The notes: generated by a model from the letters alone, not told the origin. DNA of 64,000 nt from Acidovorax sp. 69 (GCF_002797445.1 NZ_PGEP01000001.1:1611001-1675000), one strand, 5' to 3'. Positions 33,997 through 44,016 are shown, numbered from the stretch's first letter. Made by a program: numbers and translations.

Positions 33997-34914
33997 ATGG
34001 CAATTTTCCGCAAGACCTTCACTGCGTTCGCCGCAGGCCTGGCCCTGGCCTGCATGGCCACGGCCCCCGCGCTGGCGCAGACGGTCGCCCAGCCCACGCT
34101 GGAGAAGATCAAGGCATCTGGCAAGGCGGTGCTGGGCGTGCGTGAAACCTCGCCGCCCATGGCCTATGCGCTGGGCGCCAACGAAAAATACGTGGGCTAC
34201 CACGTCGAGCTGTGCGAACGGGTGCTGAAAGAAATTGCGCCCGACGCCAAGCTCGAATACATGGCCGTGACCGCGCAGAACACGCTGCCGTTGGTGCAAA
34301 ACGGCACGCTCGACATCGGCTGCGGCCCCACCACCAACAACACCGCGCGCCAGCAGCAGGTGGCCTTTGCGGTGACCACCTACGTGAGTGAAGTGCGCAT
34401 GGCGGTGCGTAAGGACTCGGACCTGAAGTCCGTCAGCCAACTTGCCGGGCGCACCATTGCGGCATCGACCGGCACCACCGCCGTGCAGCTGCTGCGCAAG
34501 CAAGAGCGCGCGCTGGGCGGCGGCGCCATCAAGACCGTGCTGGGCAAAGACCACCACGAGAGCTTCTTGCTGCTCGAATCCGGCCGTGCGGATGCCTTTG
34601 TGCTCGACGACAACCTGCTGGCCGGGATGATTGCCAACTCCAAAGACCCCTCGGCCTTTCGCATCGTGGGCGAGCCGCTGGGCGCTGAGCCGATTGCGCT
34701 GCTGTTCCGCAAGGACGACCCCGCCTTCAAGGCGGCGGTGGATGGGGTGCTCATCAAGCTCATGCAAAGCGGCGAGATGGAAAAGATTTACACCAAGTGG
34801 TTTGTGAACCCCATCCCGCCCAAGAACATGAGCCTGAACCTGCCGCTGGGCACCACGCTGCGCCAGCTGTTTGCCACTCCCAACGACAAGCCCCTGGAGA
34901 CCTACCAGCAATGA
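33997..34914 (+). CDS. Amino-acid ABC transporter periplasmic binding protein (GltI-like)
   Basis: This 305-residue family-3 solute-binding protein has a signal peptide (cleavage at ALA/Q, about residue 27), VLGVRETSPPMAYALG in the ligand lobe and VQNGTLDIGCGP. AGGAG lies 9 bases before the ATG. No cognate permease or ATPase is in the cluster, so it must use a shared or distant transporter. Its stop overlaps the aminotransferase start (ATGA). Confidence 0.88.
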   Translation: MAIFRKTFTAFAAGLALACMATAPALAQTVAQPTLEKIKASGKAVLGVRETSPPMAYALGANEKYVGYHVELCERVLKEIAPDAKLEYMAVTAQNTLPLVQNGTLDIGCGPTTNNTARQQQVAFAVTTYVSEVRMAVRKDSDLKSVSQLAGRTIAASTGTTAVQLLRKQERALGGGAIKTVLGKDHHESFLLLESGRADAFVLDDNLLAGMIANSKDPSAFRIVGEPLGAEPIALLFRKDDPAFKAAVDGVLIKLMQSGEMEKIYTKWFVNPIPPKNMSLNLPLGTTLRQLFATPNDKPLETYQQ

Positions 34915-36137
34915 ACGCTCCCATCCCCGCCACGGCTTTTCGTGCGGCCGACCGCCTCGGCGCCATCGGCGTCTCGGAAATCGTGCGCCTGACGCAAGAG
35001 GCTAACCAGCTTAAGCGCCAGGGCCAGCCCGTGATCGTGCTGGGCCTGGGCGAGCCCGACTTCGATACGCCCGCCCATATTCTGGAAGCCGCCCAGCAGG
35101 CCATGGCGCGGGGGGATACGCACTACACGGTGCTGGATGGCACGGCCGAGCTCAAGGCTGCCATTCAGCACAAGTTTCAGCACGACAACGGGCTCAGCTT
35201 TGCGCTCAACGAAATCACCGCCGGAGCGGGCGCCAAGCAGATCCTCTACAACGCGTTGATGGCCTCGGTGAACCCGGGCGACGAGGTGATCCTGCCCGCG
35301 CCGTACTGGACGTCGTATGCCGACATGGTGCTGATCGCTGGGGGCGTGCCCGTGGTGGTGCCCTGCACCGAGGCCAACGGCTTTCGCATCACGCCCGAGC
35401 AGCTGGAGGCGGCCATCACGCCGCGCACACGCTGGGTGTTCATCAACTCGCCCTCCAACCCTAGCGGCGCGGCCTATAGCGCAGAGCAGTTGCGGCCCGT
35501 GCTGGAAGTGGTGGAGCGCCACCCGCAGGTGTGGCTGCTGGCGGACGATATCTACGAACACATCTTGTATGACGGCCGCGCTTTTGCCACGCCCGCTGCC
35601 GTGCTGCCCACGCTGCGCGAGCGCACGCTCACGGTGAATGGCGTCTCCAAGGCCTATGCCATGACGGGTTGGCGCCTGGGCTACGGCGCAGGCCCCAAGG
35701 CGTTGATTGCGGCCATGGCCGTGGTGCAGAGCCAAGCCACGTCGTGCCCTTCGTCCATCAGCCAGGCGGCGGCCGTGGCGGCGCTGACGGGCCCGCAAGG
35801 CGTGGTGCGCGAGCGCTGCCAAGCGTTCCAGGGCCGGCGTGATCTGGTCGTGGCCGCGCTCAACGCATCGCCGGGCCTGCGCTGCCGCGTGCCCGAAGGT
35901 GCCTTTTACACGTTTGCCAGCTGCGAAGGCGTGCTGGGCCGCACCACACCGGCGGGCATGCTGCTGCGCACCGATGCTGACTTTTGCGCCTACCTGCTGC
36001 GCGAGCACCATGTGGCCGTGGTTCCTGGCGGCGTGCTGGGGCTGGCGCCTTACTTCCGTATCTCTTACGCTGCCAGCACGGCCGACCTGCAAGAGGCCTG
36101 CGCGCGCATAGACCGCGCGTGCACGGCGCTGTTCTGA
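34911..36137 (+). CDS. PLP-dependent class I aminotransferase
   Basis: This 408-residue fold-type I aminotransferase (aspartate/tyrosine/aromatic-like) shows GLGEPDFDTP, SPSNPSGA (substrate carboxylate and PLP Asn region), the PLP-Lys region VNGVSKAYAMTGWRLGYG and a C-terminal FRISYAAS with the substrate-binding Arg. It probably interconverts an amino acid and its 2-oxo acid in the pathway encoded here. It is coupled by ATGA to the binding-protein gene. Confidence 0.9.
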   Translation: MNAPIPATAFRAADRLGAIGVSEIVRLTQEANQLKRQGQPVIVLGLGEPDFDTPAHILEAAQQAMARGDTHYTVLDGTAELKAAIQHKFQHDNGLSFALNEITAGAGAKQILYNALMASVNPGDEVILPAPYWTSYADMVLIAGGVPVVVPCTEANGFRITPEQLEAAITPRTRWVFINSPSNPSGAAYSAEQLRPVLEVVERHPQVWLLADDIYEHILYDGRAFATPAAVLPTLRERTLTVNGVSKAYAMTGWRLGYGAGPKALIAAMAVVQSQATSCPSSISQAAAVAALTGPQGVVRERCQAFQGRRDLVVAALNASPGLRCRVPEGAFYTFASCEGVLGRTTPAGMLLRTDADFCAYLLREHHVAVVPGGVLGLAPYFRISYAASTADLQEACARIDRACTALF

Positions 36138-36165
36138 GTTTTGTTTTTTGAAATGACCGACTGAC

Positions 36166-37851
36166 ATGACGACTGCACCCACCAACCCCCGCACTGGCGG
36201 CCAGATCCTGGTCCAGCAGCTCATCACCCACGGCGTGAAGCAGCTCTTTTGTGTGCCCGGTGAAAGCTATCTGGCCGTGCTCGATGCCCTGCACGATGCC
36301 GACATCGCCGTGACGGTGTGCCGCCAGGAGGGCGGCGCCGCCATGATGGCCGAGGCGCAGGGCAAGCTCACCGGCCAGCCCGGCATCTGCTTTGTGACGC
36401 GCGGGCCCGGTGCCACCAACGCATCGGCAGGCATTCACATCGCGCACCAGGACTCGACCCCGATGATCCTGTTCGTGGGCCAGGTGGCGCGCGGTGCGAT
36501 GGGGCGCGAGGCGTTTCAAGAACTGGACTACAGCGCCGTGTTTGGCACCATGGCCAAGTGGGTGGTGCAGATTGACGACCCGGCGCGCGTGCCCGAACTG
36601 ATCTCGCGCGCCTTCCATGTGGCCACGTCGGGCCGCCCCGGCCCTGTGGTGGTGGCACTGCCCGAGGACATGCTGACCGAAGCCGCCACCGTGGCCGATG
36701 CGCTGGCCTACCAGGTGACAGAAACACATCCTGGCGCTGCGCAGATGGCTGAGTTGGCCCAGCGCCTGAGTGCAGCCAAGCAGCCCGTGGCGATTCTCGG
36801 CGGCAGCCGCTGGTCTGAGCAGGCGGTGAGCGAGTTCACCGCCTTTGCCGAGGCCTGGTCGTTGCCGGTGTACTGCTCGTTCCGCCGCCAGATGCTGTTC
36901 CCGGCCAAGCATGCCTGCTATGGCGGTGACCTGGGCCTGGGCGTCAACCCCAAGCTGCTGGCGCGCATCAAGGCCTCTGATTTGGTGCTGGTAGTGGGTG
37001 GGCGCCTGTCTGAGGTGCCTTCGCAGGGCTACGAGCTGTTCGACATTCCCACCCCCGCACAGCCTTTGGTGCATGTGCATGCCGATGCGGATGAACTGGG
37101 CAAGCTGTATCGCCCCACCCAGGCCATCCACGCCACGCCGCAGGCATTCACTGCGGCCTTGAATGCTGTGCGCCCCACGGCCACAGTGCCCTGGAAGGCT
37201 TACGCCGAAGCCGCCCATGCCGAGTACCTGGCCTGGAGCGACCCCGCCCCCATCCGCATTCCCGGCAACCTGCAAATGGGCCAGGTGATGCAGCACCTCA
37301 AAGACGTGCTGCCCGCTGACACCATCTTCTGCAACGGTGCGGGCAACTTTGCCACCTGGGTGCACCGCTTCTGGCCCTTCACCACCTATGCCAGCCAGCT
37401 AGCCCCCACCAGCGGCTCCATGGGTTACGGCCTGCCCGCGGGCGTGGGCGGCAAGCGCCTGTGGCCGCAGCGCGAGGTGGTGATCTTTGCGGGCGACGGC
37501 GACTTCCTGATGCACGGCCAGGAATTTGCGACCGCCGTGCAGTACGGTCTACCGATCATCGTGGTACTGCTGGACAACGCCATGTACGGCACGATCCGCA
37601 TGCACCAGGAGCGCGAGTACCCGGGCCGCATCAGTGCCACCCAGCTCCAGAACCCCGACTTCAGGGCCTACGCCCAGGCCTTTGGCGGCCACGGCGAGCG
37701 CGTGGAGCGGACGGAAGACTTTGCCCCCGCTTTGGCGCGCGCCCGTGCCAGCGGCCTGCCCAGCGTGTTGCACTGCCTGATCGACCCCGAAGCCATCACG
37801 CCCACGGGCACGTTGCAGGGCATTCGCAGCGCAGCCATGGCGAAGCAATAG
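36166..37851 (+). CDS. Thiamine-diphosphate-dependent enzyme (acetolactate-synthase-like)
   Basis: This 561-residue protein has three ThDP-enzyme domains: the N-terminal catalytic Glu in CRQEGGAAMMAEA, the central domain, and a C-terminal GDGDFLMHGQEFATA...DNAMYG that binds Mg-ThDP. Acetolactate synthases are similar, but no small regulatory subunit is adjacent and the catabolic context points to decarboxylation or ligation of a 2-oxo acid made by the aminotransferase. Substrate unknown. The gene follows the aminotransferase by 28 bp. Confidence 0.88.
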   Translation: MTTAPTNPRTGGQILVQQLITHGVKQLFCVPGESYLAVLDALHDADIAVTVCRQEGGAAMMAEAQGKLTGQPGICFVTRGPGATNASAGIHIAHQDSTPMILFVGQVARGAMGREAFQELDYSAVFGTMAKWVVQIDDPARVPELISRAFHVATSGRPGPVVVALPEDMLTEAATVADALAYQVTETHPGAAQMAELAQRLSAAKQPVAILGGSRWSEQAVSEFTAFAEAWSLPVYCSFRRQMLFPAKHACYGGDLGLGVNPKLLARIKASDLVLVVGGRLSEVPSQGYELFDIPTPAQPLVHVHADADELGKLYRPTQAIHATPQAFTAALNAVRPTATVPWKAYAEAAHAEYLAWSDPAPIRIPGNLQMGQVMQHLKDVLPADTIFCNGAGNFATWVHRFWPFTTYASQLAPTSGSMGYGLPAGVGGKRLWPQREVVIFAGDGDFLMHGQEFATAVQYGLPIIVVLLDNAMYGTIRMHQEREYPGRISATQLQNPDFRAYAQAFGGHGERVERTEDFAPALARARASGLPSVLHCLIDPEAITPTGTLQGIRSAAMAKQ

Positions 37852-37941
37852 GGTTTGGCACGGCGCAGCTGTTGGTTGAAAGCAGCGGCACACAGGGGCG
37901 ACTGGCAGTAGCCTGTCGCACCGCCGCGCACAATAGCGGCC

Positions 37942-39249
37942 GTGACCGTCCCTGACCCTGATACCGCTGCCAGCGGCCCGGCTGCCCCGGCCCAGCCCGA
38001 AGGCAAGCTGCGCCGCATCGCCCACCTCGACATGGATGCGTTTTTTGCATCGGTCGAACTGCTGCGCTATCCGCAGCTCAAGGGCCTGCCGGTGGTGATT
38101 GGCGGTGGGCGGCGCACGGTGGATGAACTGCTGCTGCAAGGCCCCGACGGCAATGGCGTGCGCGAGCGGCATTTCATCCCGGTGGAAGACTTCCCGCTGC
38201 TGAAGGACTACGTGGGCCGGGGCGTGATCACGACGGCGACTTACCCCGCACGGCAGTTTGGTGTGGGCTCGGCCATGGGCATGATGAAGGCCGCCAAGCT
38301 GTGCCCGCAGGCCATCGTGTTGCCGGTGGATTTTGACGAGGTGCGCCGATTTTCGCGCCTGTTCAAAAGCACTATCATGGACATTGCACCGGTAATGCAG
38401 GACCGGGGTGTGGACGAGGTGTACATCGACTTCACCGACGTGCCCGGTGGCCAGCGCGAAGGGGGCAGGGTGCTGGCGCGGCTGATCCAGAAGAGCATCT
38501 TTGAAGTGACGGGACTGACCTGCTCCATCGGCGTGGCGCCCAACCGGCTGCTGGCCAAAATGGCCAGCGAGTTCAACAAGCCCAATGGCATTTCCATCGT
38601 TTACGAAGAAGACCTGCACAGCAAAATCTGGCCACTGCACGTGCGCAAGATCAACGGCATTGGCCCCAAGGCGGGCGAGAAGCTGGGGCGCCTGGGTATT
38701 GAAACCATTGGCCAGCTGGCGGCGCAGGACGAGCAATGGCTGATGGGCCACTTCGGCAAGTCCAGCGGCGCCTGGATGCACCGCGTGGCCTGGGGCCGCG
38801 ACGACAGCCCGGTGGTGACCGAGAGCGAGCCCGTGAGCATGAGCCGCGAGACCACGTTCGACCGCGACCTGCATGCCGTGCGCGACCGGGCCGAACTCGG
38901 CGCGATCTTCACCGACCTGTGTTTGCGCCTGGCTGACGACCTCCAGCGCAAAGGCTACGTGGCGCGCACCATTGGCATCAAGCTGCGCTACGACGACTTC
39001 AAGATCGCCACGCGCGACCATACGGCGAGTCTCTACACAGCCGATGGCGCCACCATTCGCCAGCTGGCCGGGCAATGCCTCAAGCGCGTGCCGCTGGACA
39101 AGCGCTTGCGCCTGCTGGGCGTACGGGCCAGCATGCTGGCGCGGCGGGGGGAGGAGCCTGCGCTGGAGCCGCGTGCCGCCGCAGCCGCCGATGGGCGTCG
39201 GCGTGGGCCGCAGGCAGATACGAGCATGGAGACCGGGCAGCTTTTTTAA
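37942..39249 (+). CDS. dinB: DNA polymerase IV (Y-family, translesion)
   Basis: This 435-residue protein has palm-domain catalytic residues in HLDMDAFFASVE and DRGVDEVYID, a helix-hairpin-helix thumb (KINGIGPKAGEKL) and a little-finger domain. It copies damaged templates with low fidelity. It has an insertion of about 32 residues between the first catalytic strand region (VVIGGG) and TTATYPAR, absent from E. coli DinB. The C-terminus ends GQLF-like (METGQLF), resembling a beta-clamp-binding peptide. Start GTG 37942 has no strong ribosome site. Confidence 0.93.
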   Translation: MTVPDPDTAASGPAAPAQPEGKLRRIAHLDMDAFFASVELLRYPQLKGLPVVIGGGRRTVDELLLQGPDGNGVRERHFIPVEDFPLLKDYVGRGVITTATYPARQFGVGSAMGMMKAAKLCPQAIVLPVDFDEVRRFSRLFKSTIMDIAPVMQDRGVDEVYIDFTDVPGGQREGGRVLARLIQKSIFEVTGLTCSIGVAPNRLLAKMASEFNKPNGISIVYEEDLHSKIWPLHVRKINGIGPKAGEKLGRLGIETIGQLAAQDEQWLMGHFGKSSGAWMHRVAWGRDDSPVVTESEPVSMSRETTFDRDLHAVRDRAELGAIFTDLCLRLADDLQRKGYVARTIGIKLRYDDFKIATRDHTASLYTADGATIRQLAGQCLKRVPLDKRLRLLGVRASMLARRGEEPALEPRAAAAADGRRRGPQADTSMETGQLF

Positions 39250-39410
39250 TGCAGCGGATTCCAGGGGACTTTTGGGGGCGTGGGGAGGCACCTTTTTAGG
39301 GCCAAGCGGTGGGGTGAGCAGTTAGACTTGATTCGTATCAAGCGGTTACATCCAACATTCCACAAAAACCGCGCTGCCTGCCCATGCCGCAGGCCCATCA
39401 GGAGTTTTGT

Positions 39411-40970
39411 ATGCGCATCAACCTGCCGGTGACCCAGCAGAACTTTGATTTCCCTGGCGACGAGTTGCTGGTGTCCAGCACCAACACCAAGGGCGAGATC
39501 ACCCATTGCAACCCGGCGTTTGTGCGCGTGAGCGGGTACAGCTACGAAGAACTCATCGGCCAGCCGCACAACATCATCCGCCATCCCGACATGCCTGCCG
39601 AGGCTTACAAGGACATGTGGCGCACCATTGGCCGCGGCGAACCCTGGACAGGGCTGGTAAAAAACCGCCGCAAGAACGGCGACCACTATTGGGTGCGTGC
39701 CAATGTCACACCCATCATGGAAGGCGGCAAGCCACGTGCCTACATGTCGGTGCGCACCAAGCCCAGCGTGGCAGAAACGACTGCCGCTGAGGCTTTGTAT
39801 GCCCAGATGCGCAGCGAGGCGGCGTCGGGCGCGAGCAGTTTCTATCTGGATTCCGGCAATGTGCGGTATCGCGGAGTGCGGGGCTGGCAACAGCGCGTGG
39901 CCCACATCGCGTTGTTACCGCGCATGGCGCTCTTGCTGCTGGTGCTGGTGTTGCTGGCGTTGGTGCCCGATGTGATGGGCCTGCAGGGCACCACCGCCTG
40001 GGTGGCGCGCCTGGTGCTGTTGTTGGTGGGAGCGGGGTGGACGTTATGGCGCTTTCAGGCCACGGTGCTGCAAGGTGTGGGCGATGCAACACGGTTTGCG
40101 TCCGACATTTCGGCATGCAATCTGGCGACCTCGGTCAACACCGACTATCCGCAGCCTTTGGGTGCACTGATGCAGCGGTTGCGGCAAACCCAGATCAACC
40201 TGCGTGCGGTGGTGGGCGATGTGCGCACCGAAGTGCGCAATTTCACCCAGTCGGCGACCGAGATCTCGCGTGGCAGCCTGGATTTGTCGGCGCGCACTGA
40301 GTCGCAGGCCAGCAGCCTGGAGGAAACCGCCGCCTCCATGGAGCAGCTGGCCAGTACCGTGCAACAGACGGCAGATACGGCCGCCAAGGTGTCGCACGAA
40401 AGCGCACAAAGCAGCAGCATCGCCACCCGTGGCGGGCAGGCGGTGCAGGAGGTGGGCTCTGCGATGCAGGAGATGAAGCAGTCGTCCACGCGCATCAGCG
40501 AGATCGTGGGGGTGATCGAGGGCATTGCCTTCCAGACCAATCTGCTGGCGCTCAATGCCGCTGTGGAAGCGGCCCGTGCGGGTGAGCAGGGCCGTGGTTT
40601 TGCCGTGGTGGCGGGCGAGGTGCGGGCATTGGCGCAGCGCAGCGCCAGTTCTGCCAAAGAGATCAGCGCCTTGATCGGTGTGACCGTGAACCAGATCGCC
40701 AGCGGTGCCCAGCAGATGGACCACGCGGGCACCACGATTCAGGGGGTCGTTGAGGCAGTGGGGCGCGTGAGCACACTGGTGCAGCAGATCAGCAGCGCGA
40801 CCAAGGAGCAATCCCAGGGCATTGCCCAGGTCAACGAGGCTGTGACGCAGCTCGACATGGTGACGCAGCAGAACGCGGCGTTGGTGGAGGAGTCGGCGGC
40901 TGCGGCTCAGGGGCTCAAGGAAAGCGCCGAATCGCTGGGTCTCTCGGTGGATGTTTTTCGCCTGGGCTGA
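39411..40970 (+). CDS. Methyl-accepting chemotaxis protein with N-terminal PAS (Aer-like)
   Basis: This 519-residue protein has an N-terminal PAS domain (about 15-115: [28 protein letters not shown]), two membrane segments near residues 170-210 with no large periplasmic loop, a HAMP-like stretch, and a methyl-accepting signalling domain with the conserved hairpin [20 protein letters not shown]. The arrangement matches Aer-type energy/redox sensors that bind FAD in PAS. GGAG sits 6 bases before the ATG. It ends without a CheR-binding pentapeptide. Confidence 0.9.
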   Translation: MRINLPVTQQNFDFPGDELLVSSTNTKGEITHCNPAFVRVSGYSYEELIGQPHNIIRHPDMPAEAYKDMWRTIGRGEPWTGLVKNRRKNGDHYWVRANVTPIMEGGKPRAYMSVRTKPSVAETTAAEALYAQMRSEAASGASSFYLDSGNVRYRGVRGWQQRVAHIALLPRMALLLLVLVLLALVPDVMGLQGTTAWVARLVLLLVGAGWTLWRFQATVLQGVGDATRFASDISACNLATSVNTDYPQPLGALMQRLRQTQINLRAVVGDVRTEVRNFTQSATEISRGSLDLSARTESQASSLEETAASMEQLASTVQQTADTAAKVSHESAQSSSIATRGGQAVQEVGSAMQEMKQSSTRISEIVGVIEGIAFQTNLLALNAAVEAARAGEQGRGFAVVAGEVRALAQRSASSAKEISALIGVTVNQIASGAQQMDHAGTTIQGVVEAVGRVSTLVQQISSATKEQSQGIAQVNEAVTQLDMVTQQNAALVEESAAAAQGLKESAESLGLSVDVFRLG

Positions 40971-41001
40971 TGGCACACCGAGAGCCACAGATCGGTATTT
41001 C

Positions 41002-41030
41002 TTGACGAATTCTTACTTGTAACTTACATT
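41002..41030 (+). promoter_or_regulatory. Sigma-70-type promoter before the small membrane protein
   Basis: TTGACG, 17 bases, TACATT, ending 27 bp before the ATG at 41058. Spacing and sequence are close to consensus. Confidence 0.6.
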
Positions 41031-41057
41031 GAATTTCCCGTTTTCCGGGAGATTCCC

Positions 41058-41324
41058 ATGACCCTCAATGAGCTGCAGCGCATCAAGCAGTGGCATGTTG
41101 CGCACAGAGCAGAGCATCCACTGGAATACCACCTGTGGGACCTGGTGCTGACGCTCTGGGTGCTGGGCTGGGTGGGGTGGTTCCCCATCTGTGCTTTTGG
41201 CGAGCCGTGGGCCTCGCCGTTGTGCCTGATCGGGATTTTTGTACCCAGCCTCTATGTGACCTGGCGAACGCGTGCGCACCTTCGCCATACCTTGCGATGT
41301 GACTGGGTCGATACGCAGGGGTAG
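41058..41324 (+). CDS. Small membrane protein, unknown function
   Basis: This 88-residue protein has two hydrophobic segments (about 28-46 and 52-67), a His/Glu-rich N-terminus and a basic loop. It has its own near-consensus promoter (41002-41030) and GGGAG before the ATG, which supports real expression. I recognise no family. Confidence 0.65.
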   Translation: MTLNELQRIKQWHVAHRAEHPLEYHLWDLVLTLWVLGWVGWFPICAFGEPWASPLCLIGIFVPSLYVTWRTRAHLRHTLRCDWVDTQG

Positions 41325-41335
41325 TGCCCGCCGGC

Positions 41336-42196
41336 TTATTGCCGCGCGGTGCGTGCGTTGCGCGGCAGGCCCTGCGGGTGGCTGGTGCGCAGCGGGTTGA
41401 TGTCCAGGCCACCCCGGCGCGTGTAGCGGGCGTACACGGTGAGCTTGATGGGTTTGCAGCGCGTCCACACATCCATGAAGATGCGCTCCACGCATTGCTC
41501 ATGAAACTCGTTGTGATTGCGAAAACTCACCAGGTACTGCAGCAGCCCTTCCTGGTTGATCTGCGGGCCGCTGTAGCTGATCTGTACGCTGCCCCAGTCG
41601 GGCTGGCCGGTCACCAGGCAGTTGCTCTTGAGCAGGTTGCTGGTCAGCGTCTCGGCCACAGGGGTTTCGTGGAACGCGGCCGTCAGCAGCTCGGGCGCGG
41701 GTTGGTACTGCGTGCATTCCACGTCCAGGCGGTCCAGGCTCAGGCCGTCGAGTTCATGCACGGGCTCCTGGTCGAACAGCTCAGGCGCGATGAGTTTCAC
41801 GCCCACGGTGGCAGGGTGCTCGGCTCCGCGCCAGGCGGCTTCGCTGATGTCTGCGCGGATACGGGCCTGCACCTCGGCGGCATCGGCAAAGCGCGTGTTG
41901 TTGAAGCTGTTGAGGTAGAGCTTGAATGATTTGCTCTCGACGATGTTGGGTGTTTCGCAGGGCACGGTGATGTGCGCCAGCGCCACCTGCGGCTTGCCGC
42001 GCTGGTTGAGCCATGACAGCTCGAACGCCGTCCACAGGTCGGCCCCGAAGAAGGGCGCCGCAGCGGTGATACCGATTTCGGCGCGTTTGCCAGCGCGGGG
42101 AATGGGGAACAGCAGCGAAGCGTCGTACTGGTCGATGTAGGCCGACGCCTTGCCGAGTTGGGATTGTTCTGGCGTGTTCATGGCCTGCTCTTTCAT
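41336..42196 (-). CDS. queF: NADPH-dependent 7-cyano-7-deazaguanine (preQ0) reductase
   Basis: This 286-residue long-form (unimodular two-domain) QueF shows [16 protein letters not shown] (substrate-binding Glu and NADPH contacts) and the catalytic Cys in [15 protein letters not shown]. It reduces the nitrile of preQ0 to preQ1 in queuosine tRNA modification. A second start at 42181 (MNTPEQ) is possible; neither has a good ribosome site. It follows the prolyl-hydroxylase gene on the same strand, with a copy of the dispersed repeat between them. Confidence 0.93.
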   Translation of the reverse strand: MKEQAMNTPEQSQLGKASAYIDQYDASLLFPIPRAGKRAEIGITAAAPFFGADLWTAFELSWLNQRGKPQVALAHITVPCETPNIVESKSFKLYLNSFNNTRFADAAEVQARIRADISEAAWRGAEHPATVGVKLIAPELFDQEPVHELDGLSLDRLDVECTQYQPAPELLTAAFHETPVAETLTSNLLKSNCLVTGQPDWGSVQISYSGPQINQEGLLQYLVSFRNHNEFHEQCVERIFMDVWTRCKPIKLTVYARYTRRGGLDINPLRTSHPQGLPRNARTARQ

Positions 42197-42205
42197 GGTC
42201 TTTTT

Positions 42206-42253
42206 GCTATATTATTAATAGCTATTGGTGCTTGTGAATAAAGCGCAAGCGCC
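42206..42253 (+). repeat. Dispersed repeat, copy 4, intergenic
   Basis: GCTAT, 7 bases, ATAGC, then gcttgtgaataaagcgcaagcgcc. It lies between queF and the prolyl-hydroxylase gene. Confidence 0.6.
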
Positions 42254-42258
42254 TGTTT

Positions 42259-43181
42259 CTACTTGAATTCCCGTTCGCGCAGCCACTTGGTGGCAATCCA
42301 CTTCTCGCCGGCGATCACGGGAGCGCCACCGTGCAAGGTGCGGGTCGATGGGTGGGGCCGCTCGTAGCTGAAGAACACCGCGTTGCCACGCTGTGGTGCC
42401 ACTTCCAGATGGATATCGGGGAACGTGGTTCCGCCGCCTTGTTGGGGGGGTTCAGGTACATCACCAGTGTGCCCACGCGCTGGCCTCCGCGCTTGACGAT
42501 GCTGGGCGTTCCTGGCTCGGCAGGGTCGAAGTAGTCGTAGTGCGGTTTGTACTCGGCCCCTGGGCGGTAGTGCAGCACCTGCAGGCCTTCGCCGTTCTCG
42601 ATGGGCCAGTTCAACAGGCGGGCAATGCGCTCTTCGATGCGCTGGATCAGCGGGTTTTGGCCGCGCTGGAAGAACATGCCGTCGCTGGTGCGGTCATCGT
42701 TGATCTCCTCGCCGCCTGTTTTGGTGGCGACCGTGAGCGAGCGCGCCATGCGCGGTTCAGCGTCGGCCATCAGTGCATCGCATTCTTCGGGGGACAGCAG
42801 GTTGCCAAACACCACAACGCGCGGCTGGGCCACGGCCAGCAGAACGTTCACGGTGCGGTCGCCACAATCCACCTGGGTGGGGGACTTCTCCAGCGGGGGC
42901 TCGGGCACGGAAACGGCTGTGGGCTGGCCTTGCTGCACGGCCAGTTCGTTCAGGTGGTCTTGCAGCGTGATCTCCAGCGCATCGGCCGCCACGTCTTCGT
43001 CCCAGCCTGCATCGCGCATGGATTGCAGCACCACGGGCGCGGTGTAGCCGGCCTGGGCTTGCTCAACGATCCAGCGGCGCAGTTCGGGCGTGATGGACTG
43101 CCGCGCTGCGCTGGCGCTGTGGGCCTGGATGGGGCTGGTTGTGGTGGTGGTGTCCGGGTGCTGGTCAGAACGCGATGCCAT
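42259..43181 (-). pseudogene. Prolyl 4-hydroxylase-like 2OG-Fe(II) oxygenase, frameshifted at a C-run
   Basis: From 43181 the frame encodes a P4H-type dioxygenase through HYDYFDP (Fe ligands His and Asp) and LVMYLNPP. There the frame is lost at a run of seven C on the coding strand (42444-42450) and ends early at 42315. In the next frame the family continues perfectly: QQGGGTTFPDIHLEVAPQRG, then RTLHGGAPV (third Fe ligand) and GEKWIATKW (2-oxoglutarate Lys), stopping at 42259. Adding one C gives a single 307-residue protein. Either a sequencing error or a real one-base deletion. As read, the product would lack the second His and cannot bind iron normally. Confidence 0.85.
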
Positions 43182-43221
43182 GGCGGTCCTTCAACGTAAT
43201 CTGGGGGGGTGTGGATCGGGT

Positions 43222-44016
43222 TTACGCCATGGGCGCCTTGCGCCGGAAGACCAGGCGCTCGGGTTCGGATGATGCCGGCGCAAATGCGTAGCCGTCCAGG
43301 TCAAACCCTTCCAGTTGATGGGGTGTGGCGAGACGGTGCGTGATGGCATAACGCGCCATCAGGCCCCGGGCGCGCTTGGCATAAAAGCTGATGATCTTGT
43401 AGCCGTCGCCTTTCCAGTCTTCGAACACACACTCGACGACACGCGCCTTCAGTGCCTTTCGGTCTACCGACTTGAAGTATTCCTGCGATGCCAGGTTGAT
43501 CACCACGGGCGTGCCGGCTTTCGCGTCGTGGGCGCGCAGGCGGGTATTGAGGTGCTCGGCAATCTGGCTGCCCCAGAACTGATAGAGATTCTTGCCGTTG
43601 GCCGTGGCCAGGCGGGTGCCCATCTCCAGTCGGTACGGCTGCATGCGATCGAGCGGCCGCAGCACGCCATACAGTCCGCTCAGGATGGCTACATGGCTCT
43701 GTGCCCAGCCAAGGTCGTCCAGGCTCAGGGTGCGGGCATTCAGCCCTTCATACACATCGCCATTGAAGGCCAGCAGCGCCTGGCGCGAGTTGCTGGCCGT
43801 GAAACGGGGGCGCCAGGCCTGGTAGCGCGCCACGTTCAGAGCGGCGAGCGTGTCGCTCAGCGCCATCAACGAGGCAACCTGTGGGGGAGATTGCGTGCGC
43901 AGCACCTCGATGAGTGCCGTGGATTGCGCCACAAACTGGGGCGTGGTGTGCGGCAGACCGTCGGGCAGGGGCGTGTCGTAGTCGAGCGATTTGGCAGGGG
44001 ACAGCAGAAACAGCAT
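43222..44016 (-). CDS. yaaA: YaaA family peroxide-stress protein (DUF328/UPF0246)
   Basis: This 264-residue protein has the family start MLFLLSPAKSLDY, the central SGLYGVLRPLDRMQPYRLEMGT and the C-terminal KIISFYAKRARGLMARY. In E. coli YaaA lowers free iron during H2O2 stress. It is followed 40 bp later by the prolyl-hydroxylase gene on the same strand. Confidence 0.93.
   Translation of the reverse strand: MLFLLSPAKSLDYDTPLPDGLPHTTPQFVAQSTALIEVLRTQSPPQVASLMALSDTLAALNVARYQAWRPRFTASNSRQALLAFNGDVYEGLNARTLSLDDLGWAQSHVAILSGLYGVLRPLDRMQPYRLEMGTRLATANGKNLYQFWGSQIAEHLNTRLRAHDAKAGTPVVINLASQEYFKSVDRKALKARVVECVFEDWKGDGYKIISFYAKRARGLMARYAITHRLATPHQLEGFDLDGYAFAPASSEPERLVFRRKAPMA

Noticed and set aside
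37549..39291. A 580-codon minus-strand frame over dinB
   Set aside because: It is antisense to the ThDP enzyme and dinB, which carry full catalytic motifs.
42197..42258. preQ1 riboswitch before queF
   Set aside because: The short gap is filled by a dispersed repeat copy, and no preQ1 aptamer pattern could be read.
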